Source: Tessaracoccus palaemonis (GTDB lineage Bacteria > Actinomycetota > Actinomycetes > Propionibacteriales > Propionibacteriaceae). From it: DNA of 64,000 nucleotides. The notes under the pieces were generated by a model, which saw only the letters and a program-made list of their open reading frames with translations, was not told where the DNA came from and ran no database searches. Where the stretch lies: positions 248,001 through 312,000 of the forward strand of contig NZ_CP079216.1 in assembly GCF_019316905.1 (NCBI RefSeq), in the 5' to 3' direction. Positions 49,096 through 58,214 of the stretch are shown in pieces; position 1 is the stretch's first letter; each line of letters begins with the position of its first letter. Position numbers and translations under genes: made by a program.

Positions 49096-49215
49096 CATGT
49101 CTCCTTCTGGGGACCGGGGTTGAGGTCAGGCCGCACTCTGGCCGCCAAGGAACCGAGAAGCAATGCTACCGGCGCTGGGACGTGATGGCCTGATCGGGCC
49201 TGCGGCGTCCCGAGG

Positions 49216-50559
49216 TCAACCGAAACGGACCTGTTCCGACCGTGCCCGCTCGATCAGCGAGGCGATGGCCAGGCAGTCGGCCCGCCGCAGCTTGAACGAC
49301 TCCCGCGACCCGTCGCGGATCATGGAGACGAACTCGGCCAGCTCGTAGCGCAGGCCGTCGCCGTCGAACTTGTAGTAGTACTTCCGGTTGTCCCGCGGAT
49401 CCTCGAATCGCGTCTCGAAGTACTCCGTCAGCCACCACGGCGCCGGGACGTAGAGGTAGCCGCGGGTACCTGCGACGACCAGCTCTCCCTCGGCCTTGAC
49501 GCCGAGGCCGACCTTCGCCGTCGCGATGGCGTCGGGATAGTCGACGTCGATGCGGGCGAACTGGTCGACGGCGCTGTCCTCGGGCTGGAAGACGCGGGTG
49601 GTGACGGCCGACGGCGAGTCGCCGAGCAGCTTGGTGATGGCGAGCAGCGGGTAGGAGGCCAGCTCGGAGATGGCGCCGCCGTCGGGGCCCTTCAGCTCCC
49701 GGCCGCCCTTCACGAGCTTGGTGAAGGTTGCGTCGACCGAGCGGATCGCCCCGATGGTGCCGCCGCGTGCGATGGCCACCATGCGCTGGAAGCCGGGGGA
49801 GAAGGCCGTCTTGAGGGCCTCGAGCAGGATCAGGTCCTTCTCGTCGGCGAGCGCGTAGACCTCCTCCAGGTCGGCGCGGTTGAGCGCGATGGGCTTCTCG
49901 CACAGGACGTGCACCCCCGCAGCCAGGGCCTTGCGGGCCAGGTCGACGTGCGTTCCGTGCGGGGTCGCGATGTAGACCGCCTCGACGTGCTCCAGCAGGT
50001 CCTCGAGGTTCTCGTTGGCCCACTGCAGTTCGAAATCCTCGGCGAACTCGATCGCGCGGGCGTGGCGGCGGCTCCACACGGCCTCGACGTTGACGCCGGA
50101 GACGAACTTCGACTCCCGGACGAAGCGCGACGCGATCCGGCCTGAGCCGAGGACGCCCAGCCGGATGACCCCGCCCCCGTTGACCTCGCGCAGCTTCGTG
50201 CTGGAGATGCCCTTGGTGCGATCGAGGTACACCACGTCGCAGTAGTCACGCAGATAGTCGAACTTGCCGACCCAGTCGGAGCCGATCGCGAAGACGTCGA
50301 CCGCGTAGCGCTGGATGTCGTGGATCTTCTGGCCCTCGTACTCCTCGACGATGACCTCGTCGGCGAGCCCGGAGGCCGTGACATTGCGGATGCGCTCCAC
50401 CAGGGACTGCGCGACGTTCAGCTTGCCTCGGGAGTCGTCGTAGGCGTCGGAGGTGACGCCGACGATGAGGTGGTCCCCCAGTTCCCGTGCCCGTTCGAGG
50501 AGTCGACGGTGGCCCTCGTGGAAGAGGTCGAACGTTCCGTAGGTGATGACCCTCGTCAC
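49216..50559 (-). CDS. Cytidylyltransferase (TagD-like) fused to Gfo/Idh/MocA oxidoreductase
   Basis: A 447-residue fusion. Residues 1-130 are a glycerol-3-phosphate cytidylyltransferase-type domain: the HxGH-class motif in YGTFDLFHEGHRRLL, VGVTSDAYDDSRGK, AIGSDWVGKFD and the C-terminal ISSTKLR. Residues 131-447 are an NAD(P)-dependent Gfo/Idh/MocA enzyme: GVLGSGRIASRF for the dinucleotide and CEKPIALN with the catalytic Lys. One polypeptide may thus oxidise or reduce a polyol or sugar phosphate and activate it as a CDP derivative. The product is unknown. GTG 50559 lies 39 bp downstream of the quinone-oxidoreductase stop, so the two are likely co-transcribed. Confidence 0.88.
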   Translation of the reverse strand: MTRVITYGTFDLFHEGHRRLLERARELGDHLIVGVTSDAYDDSRGKLNVAQSLVERIRNVTASGLADEVIVEEYEGQKIHDIQRYAVDVFAIGSDWVGKFDYLRDYCDVVYLDRTKGISSTKLREVNGGGVIRLGVLGSGRIASRFVRESKFVSGVNVEAVWSRRHARAIEFAEDFELQWANENLEDLLEHVEAVYIATPHGTHVDLARKALAAGVHVLCEKPIALNRADLEEVYALADEKDLILLEALKTAFSPGFQRMVAIARGGTIGAIRSVDATFTKLVKGGRELKGPDGGAISELASYPLLAITKLLGDSPSAVTTRVFQPEDSAVDQFARIDVDYPDAIATAKVGLGVKAEGELVVAGTRGYLYVPAPWWLTEYFETRFEDPRDNRKYYYKFDGDGLRYELAEFVSMIRDGSRESFKLRRADCLAIASLIERARSEQVRFG

Positions 50560-50598
50560 TGGGGGCTGCCTGCCTTTCTCGGTGTGCGGTCGGGGCGC

Positions 50599-51564
50599 TC
50601 AGTGCACCAGGACGATCTTGCCCACGTTGTCGCCGCCGACCAACTGCTCGTGCGCCCTGCGCACGTCATCGAACGGGATGCGGGTCTCGGGGGAGAGACG
50701 GATGCGCCCGTCGCCGAGCATCGGCCACACCTCCTGCTCGACGCGTCGGCAGATCGCAGCCTTGGCGCCGAGGGGCTTGAAGCGCAGCGAGGTGGCCGTC
50801 ACCATGGCCTGCTTGCTCAGCAGCAGCCCGATGTTCAGCGTGCCCTTCACGCCGCCCTGCATGCCGATGATGACCAGCCGGCCGCCAGGCTTCAGCGCCT
50901 TCACGTTCAGCTCGAGGTACTTCGCGCCGATGATGTCGAGGATGACATCGGCGCCGCCGGTGGCCTCCTTGAGTTCGGCGACCCAGTCGCCGTGGTAGTC
51001 GAACGAGAATGATGCTCCGTGCTCGAGGCTGTGGCGGACCTTGTCCAGGCTGCCTGCGGTCGAGACCGCCGTGGCGCCGAGTGCCCTGGCGTACTGAGTC
51101 GCGAACGTGCCGATGCCTCCGGCCCCACCGTGCACGAGGAACACTTCGCCGGCGGAGAGCCGTCCGACCTCGAGGTTGGACACGACCGTGGCGGCGACCT
51201 CCAGGACCCCGGCGGCGGACACGAGGTCGACGCCCGGCGGGGGCGGGACCAGCTGACCCTCGGGTGCGATGAAGAACTCGGCGTAGCCGCCGCCGGCCAG
51301 GAGCGCGACGACCTCGTCGCCCTTCTTCCAGCGGGTGACGGCGGCCCCGACCTCCTCCACGACGCCGGAGGCCTCGAGACCGATGATGTCGGTGACACCC
51401 TTCGGCGGCGGGTAGTGACCCTGCCGCTGCAGCACGTCGGCGCGGTTCACGCCCGACGCGACCGTCCGCACCAGGACCTCACCCGGCCCGGGGCGGGGCG
51501 TCTCCACCTCGCCGATGGTCAGAGCGTCGACGTCTCCGGGGGTCTCCACGATCACAGCTCGCAT
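50599..51564 (-). CDS. Zinc-independent quinone oxidoreductase (MDR family)
   Basis: A 321-residue medium-chain dehydrogenase/reductase of the quinone-oxidoreductase/PIG3 type. It has GVNRADVLQRQGHYPPPKG and GLEASGVVEEVG in the GroES-like domain and the NADPH-binding HGGAGGIGTFATQYA in the Rossmann domain. Zinc ligands of alcohol dehydrogenases are absent. It reduces quinones or enals in characterised relatives. It lies inside the glycopolymer locus but has no obvious pathway role. TAGGCT ends 6 nt before ATG 51564, so it probably has its own leaderless promoter and may drive the fused cytidylyltransferase gene. Confidence 0.9.
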   Translation of the reverse strand: MRAVIVETPGDVDALTIGEVETPRPGPGEVLVRTVASGVNRADVLQRQGHYPPPKGVTDIIGLEASGVVEEVGAAVTRWKKGDEVVALLAGGGYAEFFIAPEGQLVPPPPGVDLVSAAGVLEVAATVVSNLEVGRLSAGEVFLVHGGAGGIGTFATQYARALGATAVSTAGSLDKVRHSLEHGASFSFDYHGDWVAELKEATGGADVILDIIGAKYLELNVKALKPGGRLVIIGMQGGVKGTLNIGLLLSKQAMVTATSLRFKPLGAKAAICRRVEQEVWPMLGDGRIRLSPETRIPFDDVRRAHEQLVGGDNVGKIVLVH

Positions 51565-51570
51565 GGGGCC

Positions 51571-51576
51571 AGCCTA
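51571..51576 (-). promoter_or_regulatory. Candidate leaderless -10 box of the quinone oxidoreductase gene
   Basis: TAGGCT on the minus strand ends 6 nt before ATG 51564. Confidence 0.5.
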
Positions 51577-51603
51577 GTCGGAGAGTCCCAGGGAGGACGG
51601 TGA

Positions 51604-53025
51604 CTACTTCTTGTTGGCGAGCCGTCGGAAGAAGCGCCCAGCGCCGCGGATCGACTTCTGCACCGCGGGCGGGGCCTGCTCGAACTCGCGCGCCGTCTTG
51701 CGGGCTGCGAGGGCCTGCCGCTGGTAGTTCTCGTAGGTCCGCCGGAGCTTGCGCCGGACCTTCCCCTTGTACTCGGCGACGGTGGTGCCCGCGTAGCGCG
51801 GCAGCTCCTCCCGGAGCTCGTCGTAGGTGTAGGAGGTGGCCTCGCTGGAGGGGGCGAAGATCTCCCGGAGGCCGGAGAAGAGGGTCTCGTACACCGTCAT
51901 GAGGAAGGCCTCGTCCTTGTGCACGCCCTCGGCCATCGCCTTCTCGAGTGCGGGGACCACCTCGGAGGCCTTCCAGCGCTCGACGGGCAGGGCCCGGTCG
52001 CCGTGGCCGACGGACTCGTAGAAGTAGGGGACCTTGAAGTTCCACGACAGGCCGATGGCCGGGATGCTGTACGCGAAGGCGGCGATGGAGGCGTGCAGAC
52101 GGTAGGCGATCACGCCGTCGCAGGCGCTCAGCTGCGAGTGGAGTTCCTCCGGCGAGTTCACCGTGACGGACACCTTGCTCAGCGGGATCCGCTTCTCCTT
52201 GACCAGCGCATCCAGGAAGACCTCGTCGGAGAAGTGACCCGTCGTGAACAGGCGGTAGTCGTACCCCCGCGCCTTGAGGGTTGCGATCACGTCGAGCCAG
52301 AAGCGGCGCTGGTCGCTCTCGGAGAACTTGATCCCGTTGTCCTTGAAGATGGTGGCCCGCGTGACGACGAGCCCGATCCGCTTGGCGCCGTCCGCCGGAG
52401 CCGGGATCTTCGAGTCGGGGACATTCGAGAAGACCGCGTCGGCGAAGACCGCGGGGTCGGAGACATGCGCGACGGATACGTCGGTCCCCTCCACGTACTT
52501 CCGCACCGAATCGATGTCGTCGCGGGTGGTGATCTGGCGGACGACGGGCAGCGCCAGGGCGGCCTTCAGCAGCTGTGACTTGGCGTTGGTTGCGCTGTAC
52601 GGCTCGACGCCGATGCTGGAGAACAGCACGGGGACGCCGTACTCCTGCGCGAGCTCGATCGTGCGGATCGTGCGCTTGTAGAAGTTCTGGTAGGAGTAGT
52701 TGAACAGCGGAGCCCCACCGAAGATGACGACGTCGGCGGCGGAGATCGACTTCCTGGCCGACTCCAGCAGCTTCTCGTCGCCGCTACGGAGGTAGGCCTT
52801 GGAGATGATCCCGGCGGCCCGGCTCTCGATCATGAACGCCTCGGGGGAGATACCGAGGTTCTTCATGACGCCTTCGATGAGCGAGATGGCCGACGCCTCG
52901 ATCAGCTGATCGCCGACGTTGTCCGAGTCCCTGTTCGTCAGCAGCAGGATGCGGATGGGGTCGCCGGGCACGTACTGCTTCAGGCTTGCAGCGGTCATGG
53001 GCGCGGCACTCTGTTCAGAACTCAC
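51604..53025 (-). CDS. Polysaccharide pyruvyltransferase-family protein
   Basis: A 473-residue PS_pyruv_trans enzyme, expected to pyruvylate a sugar of the wall polymer. Signatures are LLLTNRDSDNVGDQLIEA, VVIFGGAPLFNYSYQNFYKR, SSIGVEP, ITTRDDIDS, KRIGLVVTRATIFKDNG, and DGVIAYRLHASIAAFAY (the conserved R-L-H). A basic, helical C-terminus follows (about 410-473). It is very similar along its length to the C-terminal half of the upstream fusion protein at 53072-56356, so the two are recent paralogues. GTG 53025 has AGGA at suitable distance; ATG 52998 is an alternative. The gap from the upstream gene is 46 bp, so co-transcription is likely. Confidence 0.87.
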   Translation of the reverse strand: MSSEQSAAPMTAASLKQYVPGDPIRILLLTNRDSDNVGDQLIEASAISLIEGVMKNLGISPEAFMIESRAAGIISKAYLRSGDEKLLESARKSISAADVVIFGGAPLFNYSYQNFYKRTIRTIELAQEYGVPVLFSSIGVEPYSATNAKSQLLKAALALPVVRQITTRDDIDSVRKYVEGTDVSVAHVSDPAVFADAVFSNVPDSKIPAPADGAKRIGLVVTRATIFKDNGIKFSESDQRRFWLDVIATLKARGYDYRLFTTGHFSDEVFLDALVKEKRIPLSKVSVTVNSPEELHSQLSACDGVIAYRLHASIAAFAYSIPAIGLSWNFKVPYFYESVGHGDRALPVERWKASEVVPALEKAMAEGVHKDEAFLMTVYETLFSGLREIFAPSSEATSYTYDELREELPRYAGTTVAEYKGKVRRKLRRTYENYQRQALAARKTAREFEQAPPAVQKSIRGAGRFFRRLANKK

Positions 53026-53071
53026 CGCGTCATCCTACAGGCGGGGACGCGGCTCCCCGCCCGTAGGCCTG

Positions 53072-56000
53072 TCAGTAGGCGGCGCGTCGGTAGGCGTCGT
53101 AGGTCCGGCGCAGCTTGCGTCGCACCTTCTCCTTGTAGGCCGCGTCGCTGGTGCCCGCGTAGCGGGGCAGCTCGGTGCGCAGCTGGTCGTAGGAGTAGGC
53201 GACGGCCTCGCTGTCGGGGGCGACGATCGACCTGAAGCCGGCGAAGAGGGTCTCGTAGACGCTCAGCAGGAAGGCCTCGTCCTTGTGCACGCCCTCGGCC
53301 ATCGCCTTCTCCAGTGCGGGGACGACCTCATCGGCGGTCCAGCGCTCGGGGCCGAGGGCCCGGTCGCCGTGCCCCACCGACTCGTAGAAGTAGGGCACCT
53401 TGAAGTTCCAGGACAGCCCGATGGACGGGATGCCGTAGGCGAACGACGCGATCGACGCGTGGAGGCGGTAGGCGATCACGCCGTCGCACGCGCTGAGCTG
53501 GGCATGGAGTTCCTCGGGGGAGTTGACCGTCAGGGCCGTCTTGGAGACAGGCACCTTGTCCGAGCGGACCATCAGGTCGAGGAGAGCCTCGTCCGCGAAG
53601 TGGCCCGTGGTGAAGAGGCGGTAGTCGTAGCCGCGCTTCGTGAGCTGCTCGATGACATCCAGCCAGAACTTCCGCTGGTCAGCGGGCGAGAAGTTGATCC
53701 CGTTGTCCTTGAAGATCCCGGCGCGCGTGACGACGAGGCCGATCCGCTTCTGGCGCTGCTTCGCCGGGGCTGGCGAGGGGGCGGCGGCCTTCTGGGCAGG
53801 CGTGGCCGGCGCGGGGCGCAGCCGCCGGACGAGCTTCTTGACCCGTGTCGGGACGAGGACCTTCAGGGCGGCCTTGCGGGTCAGCGGCGTGGCGGTGGCC
53901 GCGGACTTCGGCTGGGGCGGGGCAGGGCGGAAGACCACGTCGGCGAAGACGGCCGGATCGGACACGTGCGCGATGGCCGTGTCGGTCCCCGCGACGTACT
54001 TCTCGAGTGAGCTGATGTCGTCGCGGGTGGTGATCTGCCGGACCGCGGGGAGCGCGAGCGCCTCCTTGAGCGCGAGCGACTTCGGGCTTGACGGGTTGAA
54101 GGGCTCGACACCGATGCTGGAGAACAGGATCGGTACGCCGTACTCCTCTGCGAGGAGGATGGTCTCGATCGTGCGGCGGTAGAAGCGCTGGTAGGAGTAG
54201 TTGAACAGCGGGGCGCCGCCGAAGACGATGACGTCGGTCTCGGAGATCGTCTTACGGGCGTCGGTCAGCTCCGCGGGGTCGCCGGTGTTCATGTACTTCT
54301 TGGGGATGATCGCGGCGGCCCGGCTGTTGATCGAGTAGCCGTTTCTGGGGATGCCGAGGTTCTTCATCACCCCTTGGATCAGCGAGATGGCGGATGCCTC
54401 GATGAGCTGATCGCCGACGTTGTCCGAGTCGCGGTTGGTCAGCAGCAGCACGCGGATCTTGTTGCTGGGGGTGCGGGGGCTGTGCTCTGCGACGGGTGCG
54501 ACAGCTACCGGCTGGAGCGGGGGCTCGGGCTGGACAGGCAGCCCGTCCTCGTACAACCTGCCGTCGAGCAGCGACACCGGCAGCCAGGGCTCGTCGTTGC
54601 CGACTGCCTTGTCGCCGACCCTGACACGCATGTCGCCGTCCGCCGCCGGGAAGCGCAGGAAGGCACGACCGTCGGCCACGACCAGGATTGCGGGATGGTC
54701 CACGTAACGCGGCTTGCCGGTCAGCCCTTCTGCGATACCGACGGTGGTCTGGATCTCGCCGCTGCCGTCGTGGGTGCCTGCGAGCTCGATCTGGATCTCG
54801 CCCTCGCCCGCCAGGCTGGCGGCGACGGGGGCCAGTCGCCTGACGGCCTCGAGTTCGCCGTCGATGAAGATGGTGGCGTTGCCGCTGTCGTTCGAGTAGA
54901 CGAGCTGCAGCCGTCCGTCGTCGATGAGGATCGCGGCGGGGAGGGCCGCGGTCAGGGTGGTGGAGCGAGGCTGAAGCCTGGAGCTCTGGAAGATGTCCCA
55001 GTACCCCGGCGCAAGAGGGTTGCCCATGGCTGCCTCCTGCGGGGCGATCGCTGCGTCGAAGGTCGCGACGGCCCTCTCGGTGCCGTCGCCGGACCCGATG
55101 ATCTCCAGGGTGGCTTCGGTGGGCGTGGTCCACGCCACCCGTGACTCGCGATGGCGGAGGATCAGGCCGGCGGAGGCGTTCTCCACATGGGAGGTCATGT
55201 CCCGCGCCTCCAGTGGGATGGCTGCCCTCAGCTCATCCGACAGTGGGAGGACGAGGCGACCCTCCTCCCGCACATAGGCCGTCGGCGTGCCGTCGGGTCG
55301 GGTCCACGAGACGGTGCCGGAGATCTCCAGCTTCCCGTCGTGCCAGCGCATGTCTGTCGCTTCGGGGATCGAGGTGCTGGGCTGATCCTCGGCGCACAGC
55401 TGCGCCATCAGCGCAGGCGTCCCGGTGCGCAGGAGGTACGCGCGGGACCGCGCCGAGGGCGCGAGGGTGGGGTCGAAACGGGTGAGGTCGAAGTCATGCT
55501 GCAGAGCGCGGCAGTTGTCGAAGATGAACTGGCGGGCTTCGTCGGACCGCTTGTCGAACGACTTGTCGAAGGCGCCGAGCACCCGGTTGACGTACTGGGT
55601 GCGCATCAGCTGGTCCCGCTCCTGCGGGGTGTCAGCCGTCGCCTCGACCGTGGCCTCGAGCAGCCTGCGGTACCAGTACCAGTATCCGTCGGCCCACTTG
55701 GCGAATGCCGTGTCGGAGCCGCCGCCCTTGGTCATGACCCAGTGGTAGAAGGGGGTCGAGGCGAGCGTGGAGATCACCTCGGCGTGCTTGGCCACAGCCA
55801 GGTTGAAGAACTGGTCCTCCCACAGCACGCGGGCGCCCTCGACGAACCGGATGTCGTGTTCCCGCAGGAACGCGGCGCGGTAGAGCTTGTGCGGGTTCAA
55901 GGGCAGCAGCGAGTGGGTGTCGGTACGCCCGGCCGCCTGCGCCAGGTCGCCCTTGTACGTGCTGAGGGCCCAGTCGGGCTGGTGCGTGTAGGCCTCCTTG

Positions 56001-56356
56001 CCGTTCACCACGTCCGAGCTGTTGGCGACCGCATAGTCATAGGCCGCGCGGAGCGCGTCGGGGTAGTACTCGTCGTCATGGTCGCTGAACGCGATGTACT
56101 CGCCCAGCGCGGCATCCATGCCGGTGTTGCGGGGCTTGGAGGGCCAGCCGGAGTTGGCGTTGAGGATGACGCGGTAGTTCTCGCGGCCATCGGCGATCGC
56201 GTGGAGCCGGTCGGCGGTGTCGTCTGGCGACCCGTCGTCGACGAGGATGACCTCGAAATCGCTCTGGGGGAGGCTCTGAGCATCCAGCGATGCCACCAGC
56301 CGGTCCAGCGACTCCTGCGGGGTGCGGTACGTGGGGACGATGACGGAGACCTTCAC
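53072..56356 (-). CDS. Glycosyltransferase 2 fused to polysaccharide pyruvyltransferase
   Basis: A 1094-residue fusion. Residues 1-320 are a GT2 domain (MKVSVIVPTYRTPQESL, FEVILVDDGSPDDT, PSKPRNTGMDAALGEYIAFS, DHDDEYYPDAL as DxD region). Residues about 335-620 are a beta-rich segment resembling the extension of large teichoic-acid glycosyltransferases. Residues about 640-1094 are a PS_pyruv_trans domain (LLLTNRDSDNVGDQLIEA, VIVFGGAPLFNYSYQ, DGVIAYRLHASIASFAY) almost parallel to the next gene product. A roughly 55-residue Ala/Pro/Lys insert (PAPPQPKSAATATPLT... PAPATPAQKAAAPSPAPAK) interrupts the domain and is absent from the paralogue. The protein may add a sugar and pyruvylate it, which is inference. 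GTG 56356 is the only sensible start. Confidence 0.87.
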   Translation of the reverse strand: MKVSVIVPTYRTPQESLDRLVASLDAQSLPQSDFEVILVDDGSPDDTADRLHAIADGRENYRVILNANSGWPSKPRNTGMDAALGEYIAFSDHDDEYYPDALRAAYDYAVANSSDVVNGKEAYTHQPDWALSTYKGDLAQAAGRTDTHSLLPLNPHKLYRAAFLREHDIRFVEGARVLWEDQFFNLAVAKHAEVISTLASTPFYHWVMTKGGGSDTAFAKWADGYWYWYRRLLEATVEATADTPQERDQLMRTQYVNRVLGAFDKSFDKRSDEARQFIFDNCRALQHDFDLTRFDPTLAPSARSRAYLLRTGTPALMAQLCAEDQPSTSIPEATDMRWHDGKLEISGTVSWTRPDGTPTAYVREEGRLVLPLSDELRAAIPLEARDMTSHVENASAGLILRHRESRVAWTTPTEATLEIIGSGDGTERAVATFDAAIAPQEAAMGNPLAPGYWDIFQSSRLQPRSTTLTAALPAAILIDDGRLQLVYSNDSGNATIFIDGELEAVRRLAPVAASLAGEGEIQIELAGTHDGSGEIQTTVGIAEGLTGKPRYVDHPAILVVADGRAFLRFPAADGDMRVRVGDKAVGNDEPWLPVSLLDGRLYEDGLPVQPEPPLQPVAVAPVAEHSPRTPSNKIRVLLLTNRDSDNVGDQLIEASAISLIQGVMKNLGIPRNGYSINSRAAAIIPKKYMNTGDPAELTDARKTISETDVIVFGGAPLFNYSYQRFYRRTIETILLAEEYGVPILFSSIGVEPFNPSSPKSLALKEALALPAVRQITTRDDISSLEKYVAGTDTAIAHVSDPAVFADVVFRPAPPQPKSAATATPLTRKAALKVLVPTRVKKLVRRLRPAPATPAQKAAAPSPAPAKQRQKRIGLVVTRAGIFKDNGINFSPADQRKFWLDVIEQLTKRGYDYRLFTTGHFADEALLDLMVRSDKVPVSKTALTVNSPEELHAQLSACDGVIAYRLHASIASFAYGIPSIGLSWNFKVPYFYESVGHGDRALGPERWTADEVVPALEKAMAEGVHKDEAFLLSVYETLFAGFRSIVAPDSEAVAYSYDQLRTELPRYAGTSDAAYKEKVRRKLRRTYDAYRRAAY

Positions 56357-56383
56357 CCGCTCAGCCTACAGGTGGGAGGCGGA

Positions 56384-56413
56384 AGGGCCCGCGACCGGCA
56401 GGTCACGGGCCCT
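56384..56413 (-). terminator. Hairpin after the epimerase/dehydratase gene
   Basis: AGGGCCCG..GACC pairs with GGTC..CGGGCCCT across a 4-nt GGCA loop with one mismatch. It begins 18 nt past the stop of the epimerase gene on the minus strand, so it may separate the TagF-TarI-epimerase unit from the GT-pyruvyltransferase unit. Confidence 0.6.
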
Positions 56414-56430
56414 CAGATCGGGTGGCCGGG

Positions 56431-57486
56431 TCAGCGGCCCTCGTAGCTGCGGAGCATCCGGTCGATGCCGTGATCCAGGTCCACCAGTGCCTTCCAGCCC
56501 AGCGCCTCCAGGGCAGAGCTGTCGAGCCCGAGGAAGGCGCTGCTGTTGTAGGCGCGGTCGTCGGCGTGATCCGGGTTCGAGAAGACCCGCTGCAGGTTCT
56601 TCTCCGGGCGGGCCTTCGTGAAGTGCAGGGCGAGGTCGCGGATGCTGACCATCCCGTTCGCGTCGGCCACGTTGTAGGCGCGGTCGGTGCCGAGCAGTAG
56701 CGCGGAGAACATGCCCGCGACGGCGTCGGCGACGTAGGTGTAGGTACGCATCGCGGCGCCGTCGCTGTTGAGGACGATGTCCTCGCCGCGCACGACGTTG
56801 GCGGCGAAGTCGGCCTGCACGCGGCCGTCGTCGAGCGCCATGCCGGGGCCGTAGATGTGGCCGAAGCGCACGATGCGGGCGTCGAGGTCGTACTGGTGCG
56901 CGTAGACCGAGGCGATGGTCTCTGCGGCGCGCTTGCCCTCGGAATAGCTGGCCCGCGGGTTCAGGATGTCGAAGCCGCCGTAGGAGTTCTCCGGGATGAG
57001 CCGGACGCCCTCCGGCTGCGCGCCGTAGACCTCCGACGAGCTCATCAGCACGAACCGGCCGGCGCCCTTGGCGACGCACAGGTCGAGCAGGTTGAAGCTG
57101 CCGAGCAGGTTGGCCTTGATGGTGGCGACGGGGTCGGAGGCGTGCAGCGCGGGGCGCGCGGCGCTGGCGCCGTGGATGACGACGTCGAGGTCGCCGTCGA
57201 GGTCGTGCAGCTGCGTCACGTCGGTGGCGAGGAGCCGGAAGTCGGGCCGGTCGAGGACCGGGCCGAGGATGCGGCGGGCCTTCTCCTCGTTGCGGACCAG
57301 CCCGATGACCGTGGTACCCGCATCGCGGGCGTCGTTGAGGCCGAGCAGCGTGTGGACGGCGTAGGAGGGGAGCATGCCGTTGGCTCCGGTCACCAGCACC
57401 GTCTTCCCACTGAGCTCATCCCAGGGGAGGTCGCGGCCGATGATCTCGGCGACGTCCTCGCCGATGACGGGGGGAAGGGACTGCAT
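56431..57486 (-). CDS. NAD-dependent sugar-nucleotide epimerase/dehydratase
   Basis: A 351-residue extended short-chain dehydrogenase. The NAD site is VLVTGANGMLPSYAVHTLL, a variant loop with Gly-x-x-Gly-x-x-P. VVIHGASAARP follows, the catalytic Ser region is LMSSSEVYGAQ, and the Tyr-Lys couple is in PRASYSEGKRAAE. RFGHIYGPGM and RTYTYVADAVAG complete the pattern. It resembles dTDP-glucose or CDP/UDP-sugar modifying enzymes. ATG 57486 overlaps the stop of the TarI/IspD-like cytidylyltransferase gene (TGATG), and this pairing suggests it modifies a CDP-activated sugar or polyol produced by that enzyme. The substrate is not defined by sequence. Confidence 0.86.
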   Translation of the reverse strand: MQSLPPVIGEDVAEIIGRDLPWDELSGKTVLVTGANGMLPSYAVHTLLGLNDARDAGTTVIGLVRNEEKARRILGPVLDRPDFRLLATDVTQLHDLDGDLDVVIHGASAARPALHASDPVATIKANLLGSFNLLDLCVAKGAGRFVLMSSSEVYGAQPEGVRLIPENSYGGFDILNPRASYSEGKRAAETIASVYAHQYDLDARIVRFGHIYGPGMALDDGRVQADFAANVVRGEDIVLNSDGAAMRTYTYVADAVAGMFSALLLGTDRAYNVADANGMVSIRDLALHFTKARPEKNLQRVFSNPDHADDRAYNSSAFLGLDSSALEALGWKALVDLDHGIDRMLRSYEGR

Positions 57487-58214
57487 CACATGCCCGCGAT
57501 CTGCTGGGTCTCCAGCACGTCGAAGTAGGTGCGGCAGACGTAGAAGTCCTCCGCGGTGGTGATCTTGATGTTCGAGCGGGGGCCCTCGACCCGGAACAGC
57601 TGACGGCCGTGGGTGGCCATCAGGGTGCAGGAGTCGATCGAGTTGGTCTCGCCCTCCTCGACGGCCAGGTCGTACAGGGCGAGGATCTCGTCGAGATGGA
57701 AGGTCTGCGGGGCCTGGGCCGCATAGATGTGGTCGCGCGGGATGACCTCGGTGATGGTCTCGTCGGCGCTGACGGCGACGGTCTCGTTGTTCTTGGTACA
57801 CGTGATGGCGTTGCCCTTGGTGCGCGCCATCTCGATGTTCTCCGAGATCAGTGCGTCGTTGATGAGGGGACGGACACCGTCGTGCAGCAGCACGATCACG
57901 TCGGAGGGGTCCTCCACGTCGGCGGCGATGGCACGCAGCGCCTTGTGGCGGGACTCCTGGCCGGTCTCGCCGCCGTTGACGACCCACTGGCACTTGGTGA
58001 TCTCGTGCTTGCGGAGCAGCTTCTCGGTGAGATCGCGCCAGTCGGGGTTGGTGGCCAGCACGATGGCGTCGATCTCCGGGTGGTTCTCGAACTTCTCCAG
58101 CGTGTGGATCAGGATCGGCTTGCCGTGGATCTCGAGGAACTGCTTCGGCAGCGCCTTGCTGTTCATGCGGGAGCCGATGCCGCCCGCGAAGATGACCGCG
58201 ATGTTGGTGCTCAA
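57486..58214 (-). CDS. IspD/TarI-family cytidylyltransferase
   Basis: A 242-residue enzyme forming a CDP-activated alcohol, in this context more likely CDP-ribitol or a related CDP-polyol (TarI) than the isoprenoid intermediate of IspD. Motifs are IAVIFAGGIGSRMNSKALPKQ (pyrophosphorylase loop), HGKPILIHTLEKF, IVLLHDGVRPLIND, VIPRDHIYAAQAPQTFHL and NIKITTAEDFYV. The F-A-G-G-I-G-S-R-M variant and flanking TagF-like gene favour TarI. The usual TarJ alcohol dehydrogenase is missing here, and an epimerase/dehydratase sits in its place. TTG 58214 is supported by AAGGAAG and by TTGA overlap with the preceding stop. Confidence 0.87.
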   Translation of the reverse strand: MSTNIAVIFAGGIGSRMNSKALPKQFLEIHGKPILIHTLEKFENHPEIDAIVLATNPDWRDLTEKLLRKHEITKCQWVVNGGETGQESRHKALRAIAADVEDPSDVIVLLHDGVRPLINDALISENIEMARTKGNAITCTKNNETVAVSADETITEVIPRDHIYAAQAPQTFHLDEILALYDLAVEEGETNSIDSCTLMATHGRQLFRVEGPRSNIKITTAEDFYVCRTYFDVLETQQIAGM

